From Metellina segmentata (taxonomy: Eukaryota > Arthropoda > Arachnida > Araneae > Tetragnathidae): 64,000 nt of DNA. The DNA is taken from the NCBI GenBank assembly GCA_947359465.1, contig OX375873.1:95343478-95407477 (forward strand), written 5' to 3'. A model generated the notes under the pieces. It was not told where the DNA came from. It saw only the letters and a program-made list of their open reading frames with translations, and ran no database searches. Position numbers and translations under genes: made by a program. Of the stretch, positions 44,579 through 54,790 are shown piece by piece (the first letter of the stretch is position 1; the number at the start of each line of letters is the position of its first letter).

Positions 44579-45510
44579 TATCTACTTACCATCGATCATA
44601 ATCGAAACATATTCATCATCTTAGATTTACATTTCACACATCCATCATCATATATAATCGAAATCTTTTAATTATTTATTTTCTACTTATATTTCTGATA
44701 TCAAAATAATTTTCATAAATATTGAATGATTTGTCAGATTAATTTGCTTATTTTCCCTCTTGTTAGATTGCATAAGTTAATATTACTAAACTGTATTATG
44801 CACATCAATGATTTTTTTGTAATATTAGATTGCGCGTAGGTGAATAGATTTGACACCTAAAAAAGTTAAATTTAAGAAATAAACTCAAATGCTTGCTATG
44901 AATGTGGTTTCCATGCCAATTTTTATGTCGACACTTAGAAAAGGGGAAATTTTTACACGATACAAACTAGATAAAAATCGAATATCAGGTATTGATCATA
45001 ATCATTGAATAACGAACAGGTATTTAGAAATAGTGTATTTCAGGATTTGATAATTGTTTATTCATATATTGTTCTGAGAATTAAGTAAAAAGTACAAAAA
45101 TATTTGACTGGAATTAAGTACAAAAACATTTACAATAGATTCAGTAAAATATAATCCAGCAAATTTTCTAGAAATTAATCGGTATTTGCTTTTTTTTCCC
45201 GGGGGAGGGGGGGGGGGAGTATTTTAATAGGTATTTGTAATTATTCCATATTTTTATGTAATTTTTTTTTATCGAATTCAAGCTTTAAGGAATGAAATAG
45301 ATATATCTTTTAATAAAAACGTGCACACATATGTTTATAAAATAATAAAGAATTCTAATAAAAATTTAAACCAATGTTTGAAAAATCTAATGCAACAATT
45401 GAAATGTCCTTGATTGTGTTTTGCAATTTTGTGATGTCGGAAGCATTTTATAATTTGCCTGTCTTATCGCTGTTGTATATTTGCTCTAATTGTATGTTTC
45501 GATCGCAGGA
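44579..45510. other. AT-rich sequence with a poly-G tract
   Basis: No repeat family seen. At 45199-45220 there is a G-rich run (CCCGGGGGAGGGGGGGGGGG in outline), striking in such AT-rich DNA. The ORF at 45374-45556 overlaps the next duplication. Confidence 0.45.
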
Positions 45511-45773
45511 GAAATGTATTATTTTCCCATTAGCAATTTTAAAAATTGATAAATAAAAATAAAATTTCTATGATAAAGATAGATCCTTCCAGACAAATTA
45601 AATTTATTCCTGGGAAAACATCAAATGGTAAGTAAATATTATTATAAATGTATTATTTTCCCATTATCAATTTAAAAAATTGCCAAATAAAAATTTTTTT
45701 TTCTTGTGATAATGATAGATTTTTCCAGAGAAATGAAATGCATTCCGGAGAATACATCAAATGGTAAGTAAAT
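45511..45773 (+). repeat. ~133 bp tandem duplication with splice-site-like ends
   Basis: Copy 1 starts at AAATGTATTATTTTCCCATTAG (45513) and copy 2 at AAATGTATTATTTTCCCATTAT (45647). Each ends with a TTCCAG, a 35 nt segment finishing ACATCAAATG, and GTAAGTAAATATT. The TTCCAG/35 nt/GTAAGT arrangement looks like an acceptor, a micro-exon and a consensus donor. The exon-like part is not better conserved than the rest, which argues against coding function. Confidence 0.7.
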
Positions 45774-46182
45774 ATTTGTCGAAATTAACTTTTTCTAAAT
45801 GGAAGGAAGGGTGGTTACAAATCTTGGTAATGGCTTTAAAATTTTAAAAATAAATTTAAATATACTAATTGATTGATATATGCAGAATTTGCGATCTTAA
45901 AATTAATATCAGAGGAGAAACGTGCCAAATGAAAATAAAGGTTGCCCAATGAAACATCGAATCATTATGAAAATAGAACTGGTTATAATTAAAATTTGAA
46001 TAAATATTTTGATTTCAACTTTGAAATATGCATGCCTATTTCATTCTTCAGTATAATGACAAAAGTGAACTATATTACACTGCAGAAACTTTAAAGAAAA
46101 AATTATTCGAACAATAAACATATTCTGCAAAACATATTTGACATACTTTATTTACTTTAAAGAGAGAACACCGAATGGCTTA
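45774..46182. other. AT-rich sequence, nothing recognised
   Basis: No repeat family or credible reading frame. Confidence 0.5.
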
Positions 46183-46730
46183 TGTTGGGACGGTGGTGTA
46201 CCGTCATGTAAGAATTTGACGGACAGCTGGTTTAAAATTAAACTATTTATTTACATAAATTAAATATTTACAAGAAAATTTAAAAAGATAATTATGGGCA
46301 CAGCCATCGACAACCGAAACCTGCCTGAAGCCAAAGGAACAAATGGCAAAACAGAGACGTCTGTCTCTCGTCGATTCTCGAGTCCGAATCTCTCCTAAAA
46401 TCCACGTTCGCTTCGCAGAACCGCCGCTGACAACGAGAGGGGGGTGAATTCCGAGCCCTCTAGAGATGTTTATGTCCTCTCCAGAACAGAAACACCCCCA
46501 CACAGATGCGAAAACCGTCTGTCATGCCGACTTGAGTCCCCCACCGAAAAATTTGATCCCAGACATGGGATTAGGGAACCGACGGAAACTCCAGCTGTGT
46601 ATGGATCAAATGGACCGGCGGGCCACCGATGAGCCGCACGTGCAAAGTCTGAAGTTGTTTTCGCATTCCGAAACATTCCAGCGTCCACGTGTTAGGGAAA
46701 AGGGTCGGCTAGTACCATATGGTACAGTGG
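46183..46730 (-). repeat. GC-enriched block, possible solo LTR
   Basis: From TGTTGGGACGGTGG (46183) to CATATGGTACA (46720-46730) the sequence is much richer in GC than its flanks and open in several overlapping frames. On the minus strand it would start TGTACC and end CCAACA, with an AATAAA (near 46245-46250) ~65 bases before the end, as in the R region of a long terminal repeat. No matching 5 bp target-site duplication is visible and no internal retroviral or gag-pol sequence adjoins it. A GC-rich exon or another repeat type remains possible. Confidence 0.3.
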
Positions 46731-48062
46731 TAACTAGTTGAATACCTTTTGATGAATTTAACCTATATTGAACTAATACATCTTTGATACACAATAAGTG
46801 ATACCTTTCATTTGAATGTACGTCAGATTGGAGTGGTTTTCATTTGAATGTACATCAATAAGGAACGCAAACGGACTAAGTTACGTTATAGAATGTTCAT
46901 CACACAAGATTCAGGGAATATGGTAACATGTACAAACGAATATTAAAGCGAATACATTGCTTGATCTGTTTGTTTAGATTAATTTGAATATAATATCTAG
47001 TAACTACAATCTATATATATTTCACTAAAATTCCTAGTATTGTATTCGGCAATTGAAAATAAACATTTGACATCATTAATAAAAACGGAGTTTATGAATT
47101 GAAAAGATCATCCTATTTCAAGTTATTTGTCAGTTTCGAGTAATTTAAATTCAAGGTTGACCCTTGCGTCATAAAACACAAAACCAACCATTTGAATTCA
47201 AAATTAATGGTTTGGTGTTCGTCTGTACGGATGTGTGTGCCCGTACTACGTCCAAAAAAAGTAGTATATTTTCGTGAAACTTTAGATATTGTGAGAGCTT
47301 ATAGTAATTTAGAAATGGAACTTCATTAAGTCAGTCTGTTTTCTTGTCGTAAGTCTGTTTTGGGGTCTATGTTTATGTGCAAGTATCGCATGAAGTTATT
47401 CAATGAAATTTCACATTTTTTAACCTTTAATATTTTATAAAAATATCGATTATAGAGGATACGTTTTAGATTTTCCTTTGAAGCATTTTGAGGCAAGCTT
47501 TTGAGTTCAGTTTGAGGAGTATTCAAGATGAATACCCATTCTTAAATCAACCTTAATTTGGCAGTTTGGGAAAAGATGGGATGAAAATTTAGCATTGCGA
47601 TTGCTTGAATTGTTTTAGCTGGAAAAGGAGTTATTTTTCCCGAATTTTTTTTTTTTTTTCAGAATTTAAACTCTAATGCTTTATTTAATTTTTCTTTCCA
47701 AAATACGAGTGATTTCCGGATTCAATTTTACTTTAGAGCTTGCCAGAAATAAATGACATGTGTTTAATACTACTAAAGATGCGAAAGAGAAAGAAGAAAT
47801 ACGGTTGAAACAATGAGCGTATTCAGGATCAAAAGAATGAGGAAGTGAAGCCTCTGAACTGAATACGTATACAATATTTAGATGGTAAAAAGAAATAGTA
47901 GTATAATGTAAACACCTTGTTATGGAAGAAACAGGAGGTATTCAATCCAAATACATAAGTTCAATAAAATAATCTAAAATAAAAAACACAAACTCAATCA
48001 CGAACATTCACAAATAAAATCCTATCTCGGGGAATTTTATGGTTCAATATTTTAAGACTAGC
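46731..48062. other. AT-rich sequence, nothing recognised
   Basis: A short direct repeat CATTTGAATGTACRTCA occurs at about 46808 and 46838. No other feature seen. Confidence 0.45.
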
Positions 48063-48200
48063 GGATTGAATTGTATTGGATTTTGAACTTTATGGTGCAA
48101 GGTACTAAGCAGAACAAGCTGTGCTAAATGCAAGATTATAAAAGTGAACAACAAGAGAAACGCTACGCTAAGGGTTAAAAATGAGAAATCAAGAGCTGTG
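48063..48200 (+). repeat. S4/S5-type repeat start, diverged
   Basis: TTGGATTTTGAACTTTATGGTGCAAGG, then GCTGTGCTAAATGCAAGATTA, parallels the start of S5 at 38165-38225. Only the first ~100 bases are convincing. Confidence 0.4.
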
Positions 48201-48384
48201 ACAGAAGTATTGGAATTTAGTTTACTCGTTCACAATTTTGAAAGTATGAAGTTTAAATCCGAATTGTAGAAGAATTTAAAAAAAGTAGATGAATGTGTCG
48301 GTTCAATTTGAAAATAAAAACATGGATGATATTTTAAAGATACTACCTGTTCGTTATAATGCGAAAAGGTTCGAATGGAAATCT

Positions 48385-49235
48385 TTTATTTAACCTGTAC
48401 AGGTATTCAAAATTGTACAGGAAAAGTTGTGCATGAGATACAGTTAATGGAACTCTCTCCTAGTAAAAGATGACGATGGGTGAATCGTGTGTGTAAAATG
48501 CTCAGGATGGTCAGTTGACATCTGTTCTAAGCTTTGTGCCACTGGCCACTAATGACTGAAGGGTTTTATAGAAAGTAACTAATTGGTGATTTTTGGGTTC
48601 TCAACTCTTTCTACAAGGAGTCAATGAACTCTTTTGTGGACATCTTGATGTCCCTAAGAGGAATGACTTGATGCTATGGAACGGAAGCTGCCTCTGCGAT
48701 ACTGTCAACAAGCTCTTTATGTTCACTTAACTAGGGACCCAAGAAAACAGAATATCAAAATCGTTGCTTTGCAAGGTACTCAAATTGGTAAATATATCTG
48801 GCACGACAGGATGGCCAGTGATGGTATATTGCTGCTGTAAAACACTCATACTGTTAGTGTTAATACAGAACTTACGGTGAGTTCTATAAGACATCTGCTG
48901 CAGGGCTCAATAAAATTGCCACCACTTCAGCAGTATATATGCAGGAAGTATGACATCTGTAACTATAAGTAGTGCAAAGAAAAGCGATTCCCCAGCCTAC
49001 ATAAAATCCTACCTCAGACCCATTCGTGAAAACTGTAAATTAGGTGTCAAATTGACAGTTGTGTGGGCGATATAACTGTTGGAATATTGTTGGAGTGGGG
49101 GGGGGGTGTCAGACTTTGTGTATGGAGTAAAGGGGTTGATGTAACTCAAATATCAAAGACCCACGGTGGAAAACGAAACATTTCATTTTGTTGGTGCACA
49201 ACATCACTAAAGTAAGAATCGCAGATGGAATTTAT
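48385..49235 (-). mobile_element. LINE fragment: RNase H and C-terminus, minus strand
   Basis: A minus-strand relic of a Jockey/I-like LINE ORF2. It includes the RNase H region and the post-RNase-H block also present at 21419-21674. The 5' end (49235) lies upstream of RNase H, where remnants of the linker after reverse transcriptase are seen (FPPW, 49165-49180). No target-site duplication or 3' tail could be located; it may be truncated at both ends. Confidence 0.75.
48390..49060 (-). pseudogene. RNase H domain of a Jockey/I-like LINE, degraded
   Basis: RNase H removes the RNA template in LINE reverse transcription. In minus-strand order: VFTNGSEVG near 49045-49020 (first catalytic motif FTDGS, with Asp changed to Asn), GWGIAF, YSYRCHTSCIYTAEVVAIL near 48955-48900 (the Glu motif TAE is kept), LFSWVPS near 48740, and IxxLHTRFTHRHLLLGE at about 48497-48447 followed by CISCTTFPV, matching the GHTRITHRHLLLGE block at 21419. 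Several stops and frameshifts lie between. Non-functional; family identity with the 21.4 kb fragment is supported by the shared HTRxTHRHLLLGE string. Confidence 0.8.
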
Positions 49236-49250
49236 CCTCTGAACAGCTGA

Positions 49251-49996
49251 CGATTTGAACTTATATTCTTTTTAATATTGAAAGTTCCACAGTTAACGGA
49301 GGTTTACTACTTCTCAGCTAGCGTCCCATCGTCCATCACCTGCTATAGATTAAATTTTCCGCAACGGATTTCGGACTTCATTCTTTACGACCGAAAATTA
49401 CAAATACATTACATTGGAGAAGAGTATAAGCAACTGGATAGATCTACTCACACGAAATTCTGTATTCTCACCATACCATTTACTTCTTTTGAGAATTTCC
49501 ATATCCATATTCAAACACGTTTTTCACAATCCAGAAAACGCATCGCTAACTACTTTAATGGTTTACACAGAGCATTAATTATTTCTTCCACATCAATACA
49601 AGTTTTGTTTTGCATAGATTTTACTAAAGAAAAGGAACCAATGGGATGCATGGTAATTAGCTGGATCGAATTTTATCCATTATGACCATTCTGAAAGGAC
49701 TCATTTATTATCTTTTCGGTTTCTCTGTCATTTATTTCGTCATTCAGCTACTGTTTGCCTACCAATTAACATCCCCTGCAGTAGAAAAAGAGATAGCGAA
49801 GCAATTAGGAAATTGGCAGCGTTTAAGTCTGTGGATTTTTCGAGTATCTAAATTATTCCGATACGTACATATGCCAGTTTACTTGTACGATAGACGCAGG
49901 TATTTGAATATTTTATTATTAGACTCTCTATCAAGTGTCCAAATTCGAGTTTTGTTTCAAAAGCAGATCATGTTGGAAGAGGTACTGTCATGGTGA
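49251..49996 (+). other. Unassigned pair of overlapping ORFs
   Basis: Frame 1 is open from 49251 to the TGA at 49683-49685 (145 codons) but has no ATG near its beginning; a TTCCACAG (49285-49292) could be a splice acceptor. Frame 2 starts with ATG at 49682, overlapping that stop as ATGA, and runs 104 codons to 49996. Frame 2 begins with a hydrophobic stretch (LIYYLFGFSVIYFVIQLLFAY) like a membrane segment, followed by a basic region. I recognise neither product. Options: a decayed coding sequence broken by one indel, an unannotated element, or chance. The minus-strand LINE fragment ends ~15 bp to the left. Confidence 0.35.
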
Positions 49997-50104
49997 ACAG
50001 GATTGAATTGCGGATTCAATGCGCTTTGGTATATTTATTTAAAATGGGCGGTCTTTTTCAAAAGCCAAAAAATATTTATGCTTTCAGACGCGCTTAAGAC
50101 TTGA
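49997..50104. other. No feature recognised
   Basis: Short spacer. Confidence 0.4.
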
Positions 50105-50320
50105 CGGTTGTTTGGTTGAGTTTTATGACGGTAGGGACATATTTTGCTAGCTGCACACAAACAGATATTGTCAAGTAATGGACATACACACAAAAATGTT
50201 TTACAGACATGGAAAAGAGATATTACACTCTGGGTACGTTAACGAGGTATAACTTTCACCGACAACAAATCACAGGCTAATAGGGCAGTGGGAAAACCCA
50301 ATGAGCACCATCGGAGATAG
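50105..50320 (-). repeat. S4-like repeat, minus strand
   Basis: Starts GGTTGTTTGGTTGAGTTTTATGACGG, continues GCTAGCTGCACACAAAC, and ends GGGCAGTGGGAAAACCCAATGAGC, matching the beginning and end of S4 copies at 12180 and 30825. The middle is diverged. Confidence 0.5.
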
Positions 50321-52645
50321 TTTGCCTCATTATCGACGTAGAATAATTACAAGGTTTCAAAAATGTCGTAAATTTATGCAAGTGAACAATAACTGTGCAT
50401 ACTCAAAAAATTTTGAATTCGGATTTATGAAAATAACTATTTTTAATCAACTACCTATTGTTGTTTAATTTCTTCCTTTAGTCACACTTTTACACGTTTA
50501 GATATATTAACAAAAATTCTTCGGAACTGTTTAATTTCTTTAGAATAAACAAGCAAAACCTTTAATTTTTTGTATATTGTGTTTTGGGTTTAAAAAAGGG
50601 ACATTTATGAAACTAAAACTGAAAAAGGAAAGAAGCTTTTCCCTTTAAATAAAGAAAGTGATGCTTGGTTACAATAGCGTATAAATAGATAGACTACAAT
50701 GTGATGTGAAAGTTTATGTTGATATTGTGACATTTCTAGAGTCCGCTCAGTTCTTATTATAAGATATATTTACTCTTTTCTTAAACGAAATTGTTTTAAT
50801 TTTCCTCCGCAGAACCTTTATTACTGAGGCTAAGATTTGTATGACTTAAAAATTGCTAAAAATGCTCTATGAAATGCACTGTTGATCCATTAAACTATCA
50901 AAAATATCCTAGCAAATCTAATAAACTACTTAAAAAATACTTTTTGAAAGAAGTGCCATGAAACAATTTAAAAAAATTCCTTAAATTAGTATTCTAAAAA
51001 TAATATTTAATTGTTTAAAGTTTCTATATGAAACCGAAAAACTTTATTTTGTCAATAAAAAGAGATCTTACAAAAGAAAACAAGAAAAAGCGAGAGTGAA
51101 AATATATTAAACGTACCTTTTTGATAGTTTTGTATCAAATTTAAAATTTTAATTTTATTAACAAAATAAATTATTGAAATAATTTTAGTTTTCTATGGAA
51201 AACTGAGTGTCTATTTCATCAGTCCAGTTTGTCTACAAACAATGTTTTAATGTTTAAAAGCTCCCCTTCACTTCCACAATGATGTCAAAAATAACCTTAA
51301 AATTACCACTCAAAATACCTTAAAGCGACTAAAGAATCCCTGGTGAAATATTCGAATAAAACAGAAAAACACATTAAAATTCCCTAACAAAGTCACTTTT
51401 AAATCTGCTTAATTTTTCATAAAATATATTTTTATTCACGCAAATAACGTTTCAGTCTTGCCAAAAAAGATGCAATGTCATCGAAAAATCCTAGTCATAT
51501 CACATTACCGTATATGCATTGTAAGTGGTGAGCAAAATTTCATACCCTATACCGGATGTGTAATTATACCCCATGCAGAACTAAATTAATGAATATTAAA
51601 AGCAACTTTATAAAATAACTTCACATAGGAAAGCATTTTACAATGAATTTCTCAAGTAAAAGAAAGTAATAAAGAAGTAAGGAAAGCCGAAGTTTTAAAT
51701 ATTTCTCACGGTACCTGCGACCTTCACGTTTGACTCATTCATACAAATTTCATTCACAAGCAATAAATATTATTATTTATTTTCGTGATAGTCTCGCAAA
51801 TTGTTTGCATCATTACACTTATCGTAGGTACGTTCCCAGCCACAGATGCTCAAATTCTTAACCCGCGAGTCGACCATTTCTTTCCCAGAGTTTGGCAACA
51901 AGGACACTTCCCTTCAAATTCTCACGTTCGGCGCTTCAAGTTTCGCTCACGCTAAAACGTGACGGATTTCCTGAAATGAAGCGGTTTGGATTTAAATCAC
52001 GTTTTATTGGCAAAGGCGATAATTAGAAGCATACTTCTAAAAGGTACACTGCATGTATGTAAATGCTACGACGGAATATAGACATCAAGGTGAAAAAATT
52101 AAGAACGCAAAACAAAGAGCTCCAGTTTTGCCGAGTTTTACTCGAAGGCAACAGTGTCATGTGAGCATTGTAATAAGCTATTCCTTCTATTGTAATTACG
52201 CCGCTATTTGTTCTCAAGAGGCTGTCAGAGATCCATTTACAATAGACTCGAAAAGTCAATCAATAATCCTCATCTGATATTCGATGGTGGGGGAAAGACA
52301 CTGCCTTCCCCTGCCTAGAGGACTTTTAAAATGTCAGGGACATTTCGTTATGCCCCGAGAACCTTCTTTGCTTCTTTTCTTTCCTACGCAGCTAGAAATC
52401 TTTTGTTATTTCTTCTTTGGCCTGTCCACTGTTGACCACGCCTTCTGAAGTTCTGAACCTCCACAGTTGAATTATAGTCACAAATGGACAAAAAGATAAG
52501 AAATGGGATTCCATTAATCAATCAACAGAATTTACTAATCTAGGGATGCATAATGAATTATAATTCTGTTATATATGTTTTCAACCAATATTTAGTACTA
52601 GCAGATTGGCTTATGGCATATATGCTAAACCATCTTAATTACTTA
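50321..52645. other. AT-rich sequence, nothing recognised
   Basis: About 2.3 kb. 51890-52330 is slightly GC-richer, with short ORFs in both strands and no domain. Confidence 0.45.
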
Positions 52646-53090
52646 TCCTCGTCTGACCGTGGTTCAAAATTACGAGGTGTTTTTTCCAACGAAATTGATT
52701 CTGGCATGTCAACGCCAACCAACCGGTCTAGTGGTTACGGTGTTAGTCTCTAGATCGGAATGTTCCTGGTTCGAATCCGGGTTAGTGCATGGATGTATGT
52801 AAGCGTATTGTGTAGAGGCAGCTGGTGTACTTTCAATCTAAGGTTGCCGAAAATCCTCACGTTGGGTTGGTGTGGAAGTTTGGAGAGTGAGATGCCAACT
52901 CAGGTGTAGCCTCGTCATTTAACCGTGGTTCAAAATTACGTGGTGTTATCCTCGGACCTTTCCCTTACGGGATTGATCCCGGACCGTCGTCAATAGCCAG
53001 TTGTGTTGCTAGAGTACGACGTTAATAAAAAATTACCAATTACCGGCTTGTCACCAATTTACCGTGTTTCTACAGTGCGACGTTAATACA
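52646..53090 (+). repeat. X-body SINE split by a nested S2 SINE
   Basis: 52646-52712 (CCTCGTCTGACCGTGGTTCAA to CTGGCATGTCA) and 53041-53090 (GGCTTGTCACCAATTTACCG to GTGCGACGTTAATAC) join in register as one tail. The inserted S2 lies between, flanked by GGCATGTCA / GGCTTGTCA (8 of 9 identical), a plausible target-site duplication. Confidence 0.75.
52713..53036 (+). repeat. SINE with beta head and X body (S2), plus strand, full length
   Basis: Head: AACCGGTCTAGTGGTTACGG (A box) and GTTCCTGGTTCGAATCCGGG (52762-52781), whose GGTTCGAATCC is a consensus tRNA B box. Body: CCTCACGTTGGGTTGGTGTGG, CGTCATTTAACCGTGGTTCAA, GGGATTGATCCCGGACCGTCG. Tail: TTAATAAAAAATTACCAATTACC. The best-preserved head in the window, and the likeliest to retain pol III promoter elements. 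Confidence 0.88.
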
Positions 53091-53101
53091 ACTACATCCC
53101 A

Positions 53102-53290
53102 TTTAATTATTCACGTTGGGTTGGCGTGGATGTTTGGAGAGTGGATTGTCAACTCAGGTGTTGCCTCGTCATCTGATCGTGGTTCAAAATTACGTGGTGG
53201 TGTCCTTGGATAATTCACTTGAGGGATTGATCCCGGACCGTCGTCAAAAGACCGTTGTGTTGCTCTATTACGACGTTAATTAAAATTACC
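53102..53290 (+). repeat. SINE X body without head, plus strand
   Basis: TTCACGTTGGGTTGGCGTGG, GCCTCGTCATCTGATCGTGG, GGGATTGATCCCGGACCGTCG, CGACGTTAATTAAAATTACC. Closely similar to the copy at 52850-53036. Confidence 0.82.
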
Positions 53291-53389
53291 ATTTACCAAT
53301 TATCTTTTTAGTTACTTATATCTATTGATGGCAAAGTGTCGTTACTTATATTTCATACTTCATTTCAATTCGGTAATTGGTAATTATTA

Positions 53390-53741
53390 ATTGATAATTT
53401 TTAATTAACGTCGTACTAGAACATCACAACGCACTATTGACGACAGTCCGGGATCAATCCCCTAAGGTAAAGATCCGAGGACACGACGTAATTTTCAACC
53501 ACGGTCAGGTGACGAGGAAACACCTGAACTGGCACACCACTCTCCAAACTTCCACACCAACCCAACGTCAGGACTTTCGGCCACGACAAATTTAAGGTGC
53601 ACTAACCTCTACACAATATTTAATGTTCACCGCCTCTACACCATACGCTTACAAACATCCATATCCTGACCTGGATGGATTCTAACCAGGAACCTTCCCA
53701 TCTAGAGGCTAACACCTTAACCACCAGACCGGTTGGTCGAC
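53390..53741 (-). repeat. SINE with beta head and X body (S2), minus strand, full length
   Basis: Tail at left (TTTTAATTAACGTCGTACTAG), X body, and head at right in reverse: GGATTCTAACCAGGAACCTTCC (B box, one change) and CACCTTAACCACCAGACCGG (A box). Together with 52713-53036 it forms an inverted pair about 1 kb across. Confidence 0.87.
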
Positions 53742-53994
53742 TCATTTCAATTCATGTATAGCGAATATAACATGTAAACAAATGGATTTCATACCTCTTA
53801 GTGAAATAAAATTATTGAAAAATACATAGCAGCATTTCACTTACATCTGCAGGTGTGAATTATTGTTTCTCATAAAATACGTGGCAAAAAGCACACCTAC
53901 GTCATATTACCACAATTTGGTATTCTTATAATCTACTTCACCCCATTCCCTGCTGCTTATGTCACACTGGTACCGGACTGGCATCTGGAAGGGA
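53742..53994. other. No feature recognised
   Basis: Spacer with no repeat of the window's families. Confidence 0.4.
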
Positions 53995-54612
53995 AAATAC
54001 AGAAGTCCGACCCGATTCGAACTAGTGCTAGTTTAATACAGTGTTTTGACGGTATAAGTACTTTTGCAGTGCTAGTCCCCGTACCGGGACAAATCGCTTG
54101 GTTTCGGACCACTTTCGAATTGGTAGGTAGGCATATAGTTAATTAACGTCGCACTGACACAACACAACGGGCTATTGGCGATCTTTCCCGAATTTGAAGA
54201 TCCGAGAATAAAATCTCATTACACCACATACAAATGACGAGGTCAATACCTGAACTGAAAACCCACTCTCCAAATTTCCATACCACGCCAACGTGAGGAC
54301 ATTTGAGGCCACGACAGATTTAACGAGCATCAGTCCCCGTGTACAAGACGGTCTTTGGCTGTACCTAGTTTCGAACTCGCGACCCTCCGGTTGCTAATCC
54401 ATTACTTTTCCAACTTGGCTAACGTGGCACCTCTTTCGAATTGGATCATACTTGGTATCCCACTAGTATCTCCGAAGAAAAGTGCCGAAGCAGTCCGGCC
54501 CTATTCGAATGAGTATCAGTCCGATGTCTGGTTTCGACGATGGAAGTATTTTTAAAGTAGTCCCTTTACCGTTACAAATCGCTTGGTATCGTATCTCTTT
54601 TGAATTGGTATA
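53995..54612 (+). repeat. Direct repeat interrupted by an S1 SINE
   Basis: 54063-54128 (GCAGTGCTAGTCCCCGTACC, AAATCGCTTGGTTTCGGACC, CTTTCGAATTGG) and 54555-54612 (AAAGTAGTCCCTTTACCG, AAATCGCTTGGTATCG, CTTTTGAATTGG) are diverged copies about 490 bp apart. About 310 bp of the spacing is the inserted SINE, leaving a ~180 bp period. Nature of the unit unknown. Confidence 0.65.
54124..54433 (-). repeat. SINE family S1, minus strand, with target-site duplication
   Basis: Flanked by TTTCGAATTGG at 54113-54123 and 54434-54444, an 11 bp target-site duplication that fixes the ends. The tail at left begins TAGGTAGGCATATAGTTAATTAACGTC; the head at right has GTTTCGAACTCGCGACCC (54369-54386) and CCAACTTGGCTAACGTGGC. 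This copy gives the true length of S1, ~310 bp. Confidence 0.9.
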
Positions 54613-54753
54613 GAACCACTCTTGGATTGGTATTATACTAGCATTTCCTTTAAAAAGCTTCGACGGTCTGAACCTTTTTGAACGGATGTCGGTCTCATAC
54701 CAGGATTTAACAGAATGTTTGTAACGATATTCACCAGAATCTATCGAACTAAT

Positions 54754-54790
54754 TCATTTCTCGATACCATTATCGGGTATCGAGAAATGA
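54754..54790. repeat. Perfect 15 bp hairpin with a DRE-like site beside it
   Basis: TCATTTCTCGATACC (54754-54768) and its exact complement (54776-54790) are separated by 7 bases. Just right, TATCGATA (54794-54801) is the DREF-type octamer of fly promoters, though it also occurs by chance. Confidence 0.7.

Noticed and set aside
45199..45220. Poly-G tract as a G-quadruplex regulatory site
   Set aside because: Homopolymer runs of G also occur at 44360 and 49096 without a shared context; slippage or assembly error is as likely.
49278..49996. A bacterial-type operon acquired by transfer
   Set aside because: The ATGA overlap is suggestive, but the first frame has no ATG and no ribosome binding site, base composition matches the surroundings, and neither product is recognised.
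52718..52790. A functional tRNA gene
   Set aside because: Good A and B boxes, but it is the head of a full-length SINE, lacks a proper acceptor stem and is followed by the SINE body.
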